A stretch of DNA of 13,705 nucleotides from Vampirovibrionales bacterium (GTDB lineage Bacteria > Cyanobacteriota > Vampirovibrionia > Vampirovibrionales > JAJTHC01), in contig JAJTHC010000253.1 in NCBI GenBank assembly GCA_021299615.1, forward strand, positions 1-13,705. Direction: 5' to 3'. Shown piece by piece: positions 1-6,771 of this stretch. The notes under the pieces were generated by a model that was given only the letters and a program-made list of their open reading frames with translations, was not told the DNA's origin and did not search any database. Position 1 is the first letter of the stretch. Each line of letters opens with the position of its first letter. A program made the translations under genes and the position numbers.

Positions 1-1
1 A

Positions 2-433
2 GAAGGCTTGGGAGCCTCTCGTGCGATGACAGCCGCTTTGCGTTCGGCAGACTTGGCACCTGAAGATATTGACTACATCAACGCTCATGGAACATCGACA
101 CCGCTAGGTGATTTGGCGGAAACCATCGCCATTAAGCGTGTCTTTGGCGAATACGCCCATAACGGATTGCTTGTTTCTTCCACCAAAAGTATGCATGGTC
201 ACATGTTGGGAGCCACAGGTGCCATTGAAGCCATTATTTGTATTGAAGCTTTATTGCATCAAACCGTTCCGCCCACCATTAACTTGGACAACCCCGATGA
301 AGGCTGTGACTTAGACTATGTGCCTCACACCGCTCGCAAGGTGGAAAACTTCGATTATGCGATGTCGAACTCCTTTGGATTTGGCGGTCACAACAGTTGC
401 TTGATCATCAAACGCTTTGAAGCCGAGGCTTAG
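2..433 (+). CDS. fabF: Beta-ketoacyl-ACP synthase II, C-terminal part (5' end outside window)
   Basis: This enzyme condenses malonyl-ACP with a growing acyl-ACP in the cytoplasmic fatty acid elongation cycle. About 143 codons of the usual ~410 are present; the frame is open to the window edge, so the TTG at base 8 is an internal Leu codon, not a start. Seen directly: the NAHGTST motif with the first catalytic His at bases 86-88, the STKSMHGHMLGA motif with the conserved Lys at 185-187 and the second catalytic His at 200-202, and the C-terminal SNSFGFGGHN gating loop near 367-396. The Cys nucleophile lies upstream of the window. It ends with TAG 17 bases before the UvrA-like gene, so the two may be co-transcribed. 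FabB or a polyketide ketosynthase are alternatives, but the motifs and C-terminus fit FabF best. Confidence 0.93.
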   Translation, partial: EGLGASRAMTAALRSADLAPEDIDYINAHGTSTPLGDLAETIAIKRVFGEYAHNGLLVSSTKSMHGHMLGATGAIEAIICIEALLHQTVPPTINLDNPDEGCDLDYVPHTARKVENFDYAMSNSFGFGGHNSCLIIKRFEAEA

Positions 434-450
434 ATTTAGCAAACAATGTA

Positions 451-3360
451 ATGGTCGCTAAACCACACCTAAACCATACAAAGGGTAAATCTGTGTCTGT
501 GGAAACCGCTTCTTCTGAATCTTTGGCAACGCCAGCAACGCAGGACTTGAACGAAGAAAGCATCCGCATTCGTGGGGCGTATGAACATAATCTTAAGCAC
601 CTCGATGTCGATATTCCCCTCAACCAGCTCACCGTCATTACAGGACCTTCAGGCTGTGGAAAGTCGTCGCTCGCCTTTGACACACTTTACGCCGAAGGCA
701 AGCGTCGCTTCATGGAATCGCTGTCGTCGTACGCTCGGCAATTTATGGAACAATTCCAAAAGGCTCGGGTGGAAGAGGTCCACAACATCCCACCCGCCGT
801 GGGTTTGTCGCAACATAACCCTGTCACCAATGCACGAGCCACCGTGGGCGTAAGCATCGATGCCATTGATTACTTGTCGCAATTGTTTTATTACTTGGGC
901 GAAAAGACCTGTCCTCATTGCGGATCGCATCGCTTAGTGCAGAACCTTGCTGAAGATCTTCCCACCTATCTGTTTGCCAATCTACCCCCCGATACCGCCG
1001 TCTACTTGAGCTTGCAAGTCCCTAAAAAATTGATGAAAACCTTGTATGCAGTCTTGTTTGGCTTGGGCTTTGACCGCATTTTGGATGTGGATCTCAAGCC
1101 TGTGATGCTCAGCGAATCTATGCCTACGTGGAAAAACGACTATGTGCATGAAAAGCAACAGCTCTGCTTTTTGTTGGATCGTTTTAAGTTCAAGGGCGAC
1201 CTCGACGATGCCTTGCTTAATCGCTTTAACGATGTCATCAATCGAGTGAATCAGAGCTTGGAGCTTTTGGGCAGCGACAAGGGCATTGCGTGGGTGGCTC
1301 ATCTCAAAACAGGCGATACCACGACCACAAAGACCTTGCTCACCAGCAACGGATGCTTCGACTGTGGGCAGAGCATTCCGCCCTTGAGTCCGCACCACTT
1401 TCATTACATGCACCCGCAAGGGGCGTGTTCGACTTGTGAAGGTTACGGACGAGTCATGGGGCTGGATGAAGCACGCATCATTCCCAATAAGAAAGAAAGC
1501 CTGCGAGGCGGTGCAGTGCATGCCTTTCAAACGCCGTCTTACCTTGAATTGCAGTTGAGTTTGGAGCAAGAAGCCAAGCGTCACGGTATTCCGCTCAATG
1601 TGCCATATGACGCCCTAAGCCCTGAAGATCAACGTCACATATGGGACGGTTTTGGTGCCTTTGTGGGGATTCGTCCGTTTTTTACGTACTTGGAAAGCAA
1701 GCGTTATAAAATGCACGTCCGCATGCATTTGGCGAAATATCGGGGCTATTTTGAATGCACGGCGTGTGGAGGAAGTCGCCTCAACCCACTGGCTCGAAGC
1801 ACGCAAATGCGAGGCATGAGCTATGAACGCTGGTTGCAGATGCCTGTGCAAGACCTGCTTAAACGCTTTAAAGACGCTAAAAATCCTGTGCCAGCTAGCT
1901 TGCCTCGTTTGGCGGTGGATGCGTGGGATTCGCTCCTGCAACGGCTCCAGTGGCTCGATGCCGTCGGCTTAGGCTACTTACCCTTGTTACGTCCGTTGAG
2001 AAGCCTGTCTTCAGGGGAAGCCCATCGGGTGCAGTTGATTTCATCCATTGGCAGTGAACTCACCGAAACGCTTTACGTCTTGGACGAACCCACCGTGGGC
2101 TTGCATCCACGAGACACCGAACGCCTCATGGATGTCTTGAAACAGCTCAAGGACTTGGGCAATACGGTAGTCTTGGTGGAACATGACCCCGAAGTCATGA
2201 AGCAGGCGGATCAGGTTATCGACATGGGCATCGGGAGCGGTAAGCACGGCGGAAGCATTCTTTTTCAAGGGGACTTTCCGTCGCTTTTGAAAAGCAAAAC
2301 GAAGACGGCTCAAAATTTGTTGGCTCCGAAACGCTATAAAACGGCTCCCGTTGAAGTCGCCAAGCATTATTTGAGTATTTACGACGCAACAGGCTATAAT
2401 CTTAAAAATGTGACGGCTCGTTTCCCTGTGGGGCAGTTGACTTGCGTCACGGGCGTGAGTGGGGCTGGCAAATCTAGCCTAATCGTACAAACCTTGTACG
2501 GGCATGTGTTAAACTCACAAGGAGATTTGCCGTCCTTCGATGTCTTGCCGTGCGGCGGCATTGACGGGCTAGACCATTTTACAGGTGGCGTCGTGTGGGT
2601 GGATCAATCCACGCCGTCACGCTCGTCACGATCGAACCCCGCGACGGTCGTCAAGGCTTATGATGAAATCCGCAAGTTGTTTAGCGAATCGGTCAAAGCG
2701 AAAGCCTTGGGCTTAACAGCAGGGCATTTTTCCTTCAATAGCAAGGGCGGACGCTGTGAAACTTGTGAAGGCTTAGGCGAAGTCACCATTGACATGCAGT
2801 TTATGGCGAATATGACGATGCCTTGTGCTGATTGCAACGGCAAACGCTTTCAAGACAGCGTGCTTTCCGTGGATTTATTTGGTCGCACGGTCTATGATGT
2901 GCTGTGCATGAGCGTGGATGAAGCGATGCAATTCTTCAAGACGGCTCCCAAAGTGCGTAAACGTTTGCAGTGCTTGGTGGATTTAGGCTTGGGCTACCTC
3001 CCCATGGGGCAGGCCACGGCGACGCTTTCAGGAGGCGAAGCTCAGCGTTTGAAGCTGGCTCCTTATCTCCCCATGGACGATAAACAAGTAGCAAGACCTT
3101 CGCTCTTTTTGTTTGATGAGCCGACTCGGGGTTTGCACATGAGCGATGTACCTGTTTTGGTGAACGCCTTGCAACGACTGGTGAATGTGGGACATACGGT
3201 GATTGTGATCGAGCATAATACGCAGTTTATTAGTGAAGCGTCGGATTGGGTGGTGGATATGGGTCCTGAAGCCGACGAGCTAGGCGGTCAAGTGGTCTAT
3301 GAAGGCGACTTGTCAGGATTTTTGCAATCCAAAGCGAGTGTGACGACGACGTATTTATAG
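451..3360 (+). CDS. UvrA-family excinuclease ATPase, divergent paralogue-like form
   Basis: UvrA proteins are tandem ABC ATPases that dimerise, scan DNA for damage and load UvrB. Visible in the 969 residues: Walker A at 65-73 (GPSGCGKSS), a UvrB-binding-like segment about 155-300 containing LLDRFKFKGDL, zinc-module Cys pairs at 302/305 and 326/329, a CxxC at 436/439, ABC signature 1 at 519-526 reading LSSGEAHR, Walker B at 541-547, second Walker A at 668-676 (GVSGAGKSS), Cys at 769/772 and 792/795, signature 2 at 859-866 (LSGGEAQR), and Walker B at 885-891. Length is normal for UvrA (~940). The segment 112-141 (SQHNPVTNARATVG) and the first signature differ from canonical UvrA, suggesting a paralogous class; whether a standard uvrA exists elsewhere cannot be seen. 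The ATG at 451 has no clear ribosome site; an in-frame GTG at 493 has AAGGG 7 bases upstream and would remove 14 residues. Confidence 0.9.
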   Translation: MVAKPHLNHTKGKSVSVETASSESLATPATQDLNEESIRIRGAYEHNLKHLDVDIPLNQLTVITGPSGCGKSSLAFDTLYAEGKRRFMESLSSYARQFMEQFQKARVEEVHNIPPAVGLSQHNPVTNARATVGVSIDAIDYLSQLFYYLGEKTCPHCGSHRLVQNLAEDLPTYLFANLPPDTAVYLSLQVPKKLMKTLYAVLFGLGFDRILDVDLKPVMLSESMPTWKNDYVHEKQQLCFLLDRFKFKGDLDDALLNRFNDVINRVNQSLELLGSDKGIAWVAHLKTGDTTTTKTLLTSNGCFDCGQSIPPLSPHHFHYMHPQGACSTCEGYGRVMGLDEARIIPNKKESLRGGAVHAFQTPSYLELQLSLEQEAKRHGIPLNVPYDALSPEDQRHIWDGFGAFVGIRPFFTYLESKRYKMHVRMHLAKYRGYFECTACGGSRLNPLARSTQMRGMSYERWLQMPVQDLLKRFKDAKNPVPASLPRLAVDAWDSLLQRLQWLDAVGLGYLPLLRPLRSLSSGEAHRVQLISSIGSELTETLYVLDEPTVGLHPRDTERLMDVLKQLKDLGNTVVLVEHDPEVMKQADQVIDMGIGSGKHGGSILFQGDFPSLLKSKTKTAQNLLAPKRYKTAPVEVAKHYLSIYDATGYNLKNVTARFPVGQLTCVTGVSGAGKSSLIVQTLYGHVLNSQGDLPSFDVLPCGGIDGLDHFTGGVVWVDQSTPSRSSRSNPATVVKAYDEIRKLFSESVKAKALGLTAGHFSFNSKGGRCETCEGLGEVTIDMQFMANMTMPCADCNGKRFQDSVLSVDLFGRTVYDVLCMSVDEAMQFFKTAPKVRKRLQCLVDLGLGYLPMGQATATLSGGEAQRLKLAPYLPMDDKQVARPSLFLFDEPTRGLHMSDVPVLVNALQRLVNVGHTVIVIEHNTQFISEASDWVVDMGPEADELGGQVVYEGDLSGFLQSKASVTTTYL
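481..485 (+). promoter_or_regulatory. Possible ribosome binding site for an internal GTG start of the UvrA-like gene
   Basis: AAGGG lies 7 bases before the in-frame GTG at 493, whereas the annotated ATG at 451 has no purine-rich site in front of it. Residues between the two starts are low-complexity and not part of the conserved fold, so the shorter protein (955 residues) is plausible. Confidence 0.35.
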
Positions 3361-3364
3361 AAGA

Positions 3365-3404
3365 CTCCCCTTTATGTTGAAATAAAGGGGAGCGTTTTGT
3401 TTTC
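3365..3404 (+). terminator. Rho-independent terminator of the fabF/UvrA-like unit
   Basis: An 11-bp perfect stem (CTCCCCTTTAT, 3365-3375, with ATAAAGGGGAG, 3382-3392) encloses a GTTGAA loop and is followed by CGTTTTGTTTT. It begins 4 bases after the stop codon of the UvrA-like gene. The converging gene on the other strand ends at 3421 and could also use the stem, but the T-rich tail on that side is poor. Confidence 0.88.
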
Positions 3405-3420
3405 TTCGATTCAGAAAAGT

Positions 3421-4755
3421 CTAGGCGGTTTCTTTTTTATTTTTGTTCCACGGCAAAATCCCTTTAACCCAAGACAAACCTTCTTGAATCCAAGAGAAAT
3501 CTCCTCTGAATGATCTAACAATTTCTGATTTTCTCAAATGATTCCATTCGGACCAGAATCCTTTTTTCGTAGCACCTATATTTTCTCCAAGTTTTTTAAA
3601 GCCACCTTCTTCTGAAAGTTCGCCGTAACCCAGACCAATACCTTTGGTGTTAAAAGCGTCTAAAACTTCTTGGGTGGATTTTTTGCCATTTAAACGGGCG
3701 TCATGAAGCAATTGCCCCGCTTGGAAGATGCCTCCGATTTCGTCTGGTATCTCCACTTTAGGCAAGTCGGCTCCTTTAACAGGAGGGTTGGCTGTTTTGA
3801 AGTCTTTTTCCGATGATGTAAAGGCTCCAAGCTTATGAAGTTCAGGCAAATGCTTTTGTTCAGGGTCAACTTTAGCTAGGGCGTCTAACATCGTTTTAGA
3901 CGTTTTTAGAAGGCTTGCTTCATCTGTAATGCCACCCCCAGGACGGAGTAACCAATCGGCGGCTTTTTTTAGATAAGGAGCATAATCAGCCCCTTCTCCA
4001 GGTTTCAGGGTTTTCTTGCCAAGTCCTTCCATAAACGATTCAGACGTTTCTTGAATGGCTTGCTGGGCGGAACCACTTAAGGACGTCAAATCACTGGGTT
4101 GCGTACCATCTAAGCCTTGTAATAACCTCAATTGTGCGATTTCATGTGTGCCATGTTTTGCGTGAACCGCTTCAATGGCAGCAGATATTTTTCCCCAAGT
4201 GTCTGGCGTATGTTTACCAGTATCGGAAGTCAATGTATGTAAATGACCCGTATATTGTTGCAGTAAACTGGAAATGCTTTGAGGCTCTAAACCGTCTTGG
4301 TTTAAGTCTTTCACTATTTTTTCAAGCTTGTCAATGGACGTCTTGCCTCCCTGCCAAGGTTTCCAAACAGCAAGCCCAATTACAGCGGCAGCCAAAACCC
4401 CAGCTCCAATACCGGGGGGGGATTTCGCAAATTTTACGAAGCCATTTTCTTTTTTAGACGTCTCTTCTGCTTTTTGAGCGTCCGCTGCATCAGGAGTCGT
4501 CGGCGTATTTGGAGCAAGGACGGTATTGTCTTGAGGCGTTTCAGTAGGAGCCGTCGTCGCTACAGGAGCAGGAGCGGTTGCGGTAAAGGTATCCGCTGGT
4601 GGTGGAGTTACTGGGGGAGGCACAACAGGAGCGGAAGGGCTGGCATTTGCCGTATTTCCCCCGAAGAATGGGGCTGGGGCTGGTGGAGGCAACGTTGCTG
4701 AAAGCACACCTGCTTGACGAGGAGAAACGGACGTTGCGGGATTGAAAGAAGCCAT
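3421..4755 (-). CDS. Pro/Ala-rich single-span membrane protein of unknown function
   Basis: I do not recognise this 444-residue protein. Residues 1-95 are a low-complexity Pro/Ala/Thr/Ser-rich stretch with PPPAPAP and PPPVTPPP runs and no signal peptide. A basic patch (Lys 101, 102, 108, 111) precedes a hydrophobic segment at about 115-131 (GIGAGVLAAAVIGLAVW), which fits a short transmembrane helix with the N-terminus inside. The remaining ~310 residues are soluble, mostly helical by composition, Lys/Glu/Leu-rich with no Cys, ending in a Trp-rich tail (about 405-436) and a basic end. The ATG has AAGGA 7 bases upstream. A run of eight C on the coding strand sits just before the membrane segment. 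The Pro-rich arm followed by one helix recalls TonB- or periplasm-spanning designs, but no family motif supports that. It is divergent from the asparaginase gene and shares its promoter region. Confidence 0.8.
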   Translation of the reverse strand: MASFNPATSVSPRQAGVLSATLPPPAPAPFFGGNTANASPSAPVVPPPVTPPPADTFTATAPAPVATTAPTETPQDNTVLAPNTPTTPDAADAQKAEETSKKENGFVKFAKSPPGIGAGVLAAAVIGLAVWKPWQGGKTSIDKLEKIVKDLNQDGLEPQSISSLLQQYTGHLHTLTSDTGKHTPDTWGKISAAIEAVHAKHGTHEIAQLRLLQGLDGTQPSDLTSLSGSAQQAIQETSESFMEGLGKKTLKPGEGADYAPYLKKAADWLLRPGGGITDEASLLKTSKTMLDALAKVDPEQKHLPELHKLGAFTSSEKDFKTANPPVKGADLPKVEIPDEIGGIFQAGQLLHDARLNGKKSTQEVLDAFNTKGIGLGYGELSEEGGFKKLGENIGATKKGFWSEWNHLRKSEIVRSFRGDFSWIQEGLSWVKGILPWNKNKKETA

Positions 4756-4807
4756 GAGTAAATCCTTAAAGGTTTATTGTAAGTAAAAAGAAAAGTCTTG
4801 TATGCTT

Positions 4808-4836
4808 TTTATAGCACATCCATTGTATGAGTTCAC
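4808..4836 (-). promoter_or_regulatory. Candidate promoter for the Pro-rich membrane protein gene
   Basis: On the minus strand the region contains TGTGCTATAAA, an extended -10 (TGC directly before TATAAA; the hexamer covers 4808-4813). The -35 at 17-base spacing (4831-4836, GTGAAC) is weak. The same 11 bases, ATGTGCTATAA, occur upstream of the RelA/SpoT-like gene. Confidence 0.45.
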
Positions 4837-4839
4837 TCA
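4828..4839. promoter_or_regulatory. Palindrome in a divergent promoter region, candidate operator
   Basis: TGAGT-TC-ACTCA is a 5-bp inverted repeat around a two-base centre, lying where the -35 regions of both divergent promoters would fall. A regulator bound here could act on both genes. No protein is identified. Confidence 0.35.
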
Positions 4840-4861
4840 CATAAAACACCGTCAATATAAT
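4832..4861 (+). promoter_or_regulatory. Candidate promoter for the asparaginase gene
   Basis: A perfect TATAAT at 4856-4861 has a weak TTCACT at 4832-4837 with 18-base spacing, giving a leader of about 40 bases. A second possibility is TTGTGC at 4863-4868 with TTATAA at 4887-4892, 18 bases apart. Confidence 0.45.
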
Positions 4862-4909
4862 TTTGTGCTAGTCTAAGTTAAGCAAGTTATAAAATAACGG
4901 AACATACAC

Positions 4910-5872
4910 ATGTTTTCAGGGATTCTAAAAACAAGACAAGGGCATGTTGAAGCCCAAAAACCCATTGAATGGGGAAAAATCGATTTGCAAGGCAACATTA
5001 TGGGGAGCCATGACTTCCCGACGATTTCCACTTACCTGCGTTCGACGTTTAAGCCAGTACAAAGTACCGCTTTATTTCATACGCTGGCTCAAAAGGCACC
5101 TGAACATTTGTTGGAAATCCCCACAGAAGCGTGGGTAATTGCTTGCTCATCGCATTCGGGTGAAGCGCTGCATCAAGAATGGGTTAACTGGTGGTTAAGG
5201 GATGCTAAGCTTTCAAGGGAAGACGCAGAACATGGCTTGGTGTGTGGGGTGCATCCCCCGTTGTATGGTGCTTTAGAACTGCTTCAAGTGGTTCCTTCGG
5301 TGGTTCATCACAATTGTTCAGGGCAACATGCCATGATGCTAGCTTTATGTAAGCGTTTAAACTTACCCATGTCGAACTATCACTTACCTGAACATCCTTT
5401 ATTTCAAGATGTTCTTGCTTTTATGCACTTGCATACCCCCATTCAAGCCACGCATGTTTGGGGAACAGACGGATGCCGATTGCCGACGCCTTACCTTTCG
5501 TTGGAAGACGCCTTATGCTTGATGCACAGTTTTGCTCAAGGGACTTTGGGCAATATGATGCTGAAATGGATGAAGACGCATCCGTATTTGGTGGCAGGGT
5601 CTCATCGATTTGACACGGTTTTGGGACAAATGCCGTTGCCCATAATTTCCAAAGGGGGGGCGGAAGGTTTATTGGTGTTGTGGCATTTAGAAACTCGTGA
5701 AACACTTATTATTAAAAGCTTGGCTGGAGATCCTGCTGCTCGTGATTTGTTTGCGTGGCATTTACTGGCTCACTTAGGTTGGATTGCTCCTGAAACGGCT
5801 TTACACGAATCCCCCTTGGTGGACAGTTCCTTGTTCTCAAGTATTCAAAGCGATTTACAATTTCTTTTTTAG
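4910..5872 (+). CDS. Asparaginase II family (Rhizobium/thermolabile type) amidohydrolase
   Basis: This family hydrolyses L-asparagine to aspartate and ammonia in the cytoplasm and is unrelated to E. coli AnsA/AnsB. The 320 residues match the family's usual length (~330). Seen: LRSTFKP at 43-49 with the Ser45-x-x-Lys48 pair, CSSHSGE at 79-84, HNCSGQHAMML at 134-144, WGTDGCRLP at 184-192, and SKGGAEG at 247-253. In the structurally studied Rhizobium etli enzyme, two Ser-Lys pairs and a Cys-Lys-Cys zinc site are described. Here the two Cys are kept (136 and 189), but the position expected to be the zinc-ligand Lys in CSGK is Gln139. Activity or metal binding may therefore differ. A run of seven G follows Lys248 directly (5654-5660). 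The ATG has only a weak GGA site. No terminator is obvious downstream. Confidence 0.85.
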   Translation: MFSGILKTRQGHVEAQKPIEWGKIDLQGNIMGSHDFPTISTYLRSTFKPVQSTALFHTLAQKAPEHLLEIPTEAWVIACSSHSGEALHQEWVNWWLRDAKLSREDAEHGLVCGVHPPLYGALELLQVVPSVVHHNCSGQHAMMLALCKRLNLPMSNYHLPEHPLFQDVLAFMHLHTPIQATHVWGTDGCRLPTPYLSLEDALCLMHSFAQGTLGNMMLKWMKTHPYLVAGSHRFDTVLGQMPLPIISKGGAEGLLVLWHLETRETLIIKSLAGDPAARDLFAWHLLAHLGWIAPETALHESPLVDSSLFSSIQSDLQFLF

Positions 5873-5915
5873 GCTTTTATAGCCAAGTTTATAATTTCCT
5901 GTACTTGTCTCTTCG

Positions 5916-5937
5916 TTGTCGCTACCGATTCTCGATG
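5916..5937 (+). repeat. Short sequence found after two genes, copy 1
   Basis: TTGTCGCTAC, six variable bases, then TCGATG. A second copy with a five-base centre lies at 8217-8237. Both are in short gaps between converging genes, just after the stop of a plus-strand gene. The rest of 5873-5984 holds only a weak TAGGCT/AGCCTA hairpin (5968-5987) overlapping the stop of the next minus-strand gene. Confidence 0.35.
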
Positions 5938-5984
5938 GTCTCTGTACACCTCACACATCTGCGAGTCTAGGCTCCTAGAATAGC

Positions 5985-6629
5985 CTAAAGCTCCTCATCA
6001 TAAGGGCTGTGGATAATCGTCAACGGAGCATCTAGGCGAATACGGATGAGTTGTCCTGGCGTCATGCGTTGATGCTCCCCCATCGCACGAGGTCCTTCAG
6101 GCATGACACGGTTAATCATGCCAATGCCCATAATTTCATAACGCACCAAACGTCCGTTCATGGGTTGGGTGACTTTGCCCCCCATTAAACCAGCATCTTC
6201 CATGCTGGTGAACAAAGTGGCTTCTAGGGGTATTTCTTCCCCTTCTAAGGTTTCAATGGCGTGTGCCTTGATTTTCATAATGGCGTCTCGCCCTTGCATA
6301 GGTGCCATCACATCTTCGATATGTCCATACACACGAGTCCCCTTCGGCAAAACTTTTTGGTTGTTCACCCAAACATCATGGATGATTCGCATGCTGAAGC
6401 TGTCGTTCGGCTGATTGTATTGCGTGTTGAGCATGGCTTCTAAACTGCTTACAAAGGTCGTTCCCACCGCCAAAGTATACTGGCTGGTTTTGGCATCAAT
6501 GACTTTAATCGTGGCTGGCAGGGCGGATTTTCGTTTGTCTTTATCATCATCTGCCCAGCTAAAAGAAGGCGTAAAACAGACATTCACCCCTAAAAAAAAC
6601 AGTATCCACAACGCTTTTACATGTTTCAT
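5985..6629 (-). CDS. Small exported protein of unknown function with signal peptide
   Basis: The 214-residue product starts with a classical signal peptide: Met-Lys-His-Val-Lys, a hydrophobic core at about 6-20, and a likely cleavage after Ser-Trp-Ala26, before an acidic/basic stretch (DDDKDKRK). The mature part is beta-rich by pattern. It has an LAVGTTF segment (53-59), a DVWVNNQKVLPKGTRVYGHIEDV segment (85-107) and a terminal GQLIRIRLDAPL segment. The phrase 'PKGTRVYGHI' resembles TrbI/VirB10-like and other secreted beta domains in which a default value, a ceiling and a G-x-V strand recur, but there is no firm family call. The start is the ATG at 6629 because AAGGA (6637-6641) lies 7 bases upstream; a TTG seven codons earlier has no such site. 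It is divergent from the TPR-like gene and converges on the asparaginase gene. Confidence 0.78.
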   Translation of the reverse strand: MKHVKALWILFFLGVNVCFTPSFSWADDDKDKRKSALPATIKVIDAKTSQYTLAVGTTFVSSLEAMLNTQYNQPNDSFSMRIIHDVWVNNQKVLPKGTRVYGHIEDVMAPMQGRDAIMKIKAHAIETLEGEEIPLEATLFTSMEDAGLMGGKVTQPMNGRLVRYEIMGIGMINRVMPEGPRAMGEHQRMTPGQLIRIRLDAPLTIIHSPYDEEL

Positions 6630-6733
6630 ATCGACATCCTTTTCTCTCAAATCGAACGACTCTCATTCTAATAAACCCCCTTCACCTAAATAGACGACCC
6701 TCTTCGAGAAATCCCTCCTTCCCACCGAAACAT

Positions 6734-6762
6734 CCACAAGAGAGAACCCCTGTTTTGTGGAG
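6734..6762 (+). promoter_or_regulatory. Leader hairpin and ribosome site of the TPR-like gene
   Basis: CCACAA (6734-6739) can pair with TTGTGG (6755-6760) across 15 bases. The second arm overlaps the GGAG ribosome site (6759-6762), which sits 9 bases before the chosen ATG at 6772 and is the reason for preferring it to the GTG at 6757. The stem is short, so a role in translation control is only a possibility. Confidence 0.3.
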
Positions 6763-6771
6763 AAACCCCCT

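Noticed and set aside
2..433. Ketosynthase fragment as part of a polyketide or other biosynthetic cluster
   Set aside because: The motifs are those of household FabF, and the next gene is a UvrA-type ATPase with no biosynthetic neighbours.
982..1584. Long antisense open frames inside the UvrA-like gene (and similar ones elsewhere)
   Set aside because: They lie wholly within a well-supported gene, have no recognisable motifs and no ribosome sites; they are frame shadows.
5968..5987. TAGGCT/AGCCTA hairpin as terminator of the exported-protein gene
   Set aside because: The stem is only six bases with an eight-base loop and has no T tract on either strand.
6630..6771. A clear promoter pair between the exported-protein gene and the TPR-like gene
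   Set aside because: I saw no convincing -35/-10 pair on either strand, only C/T-rich sequence and the leader hairpin.
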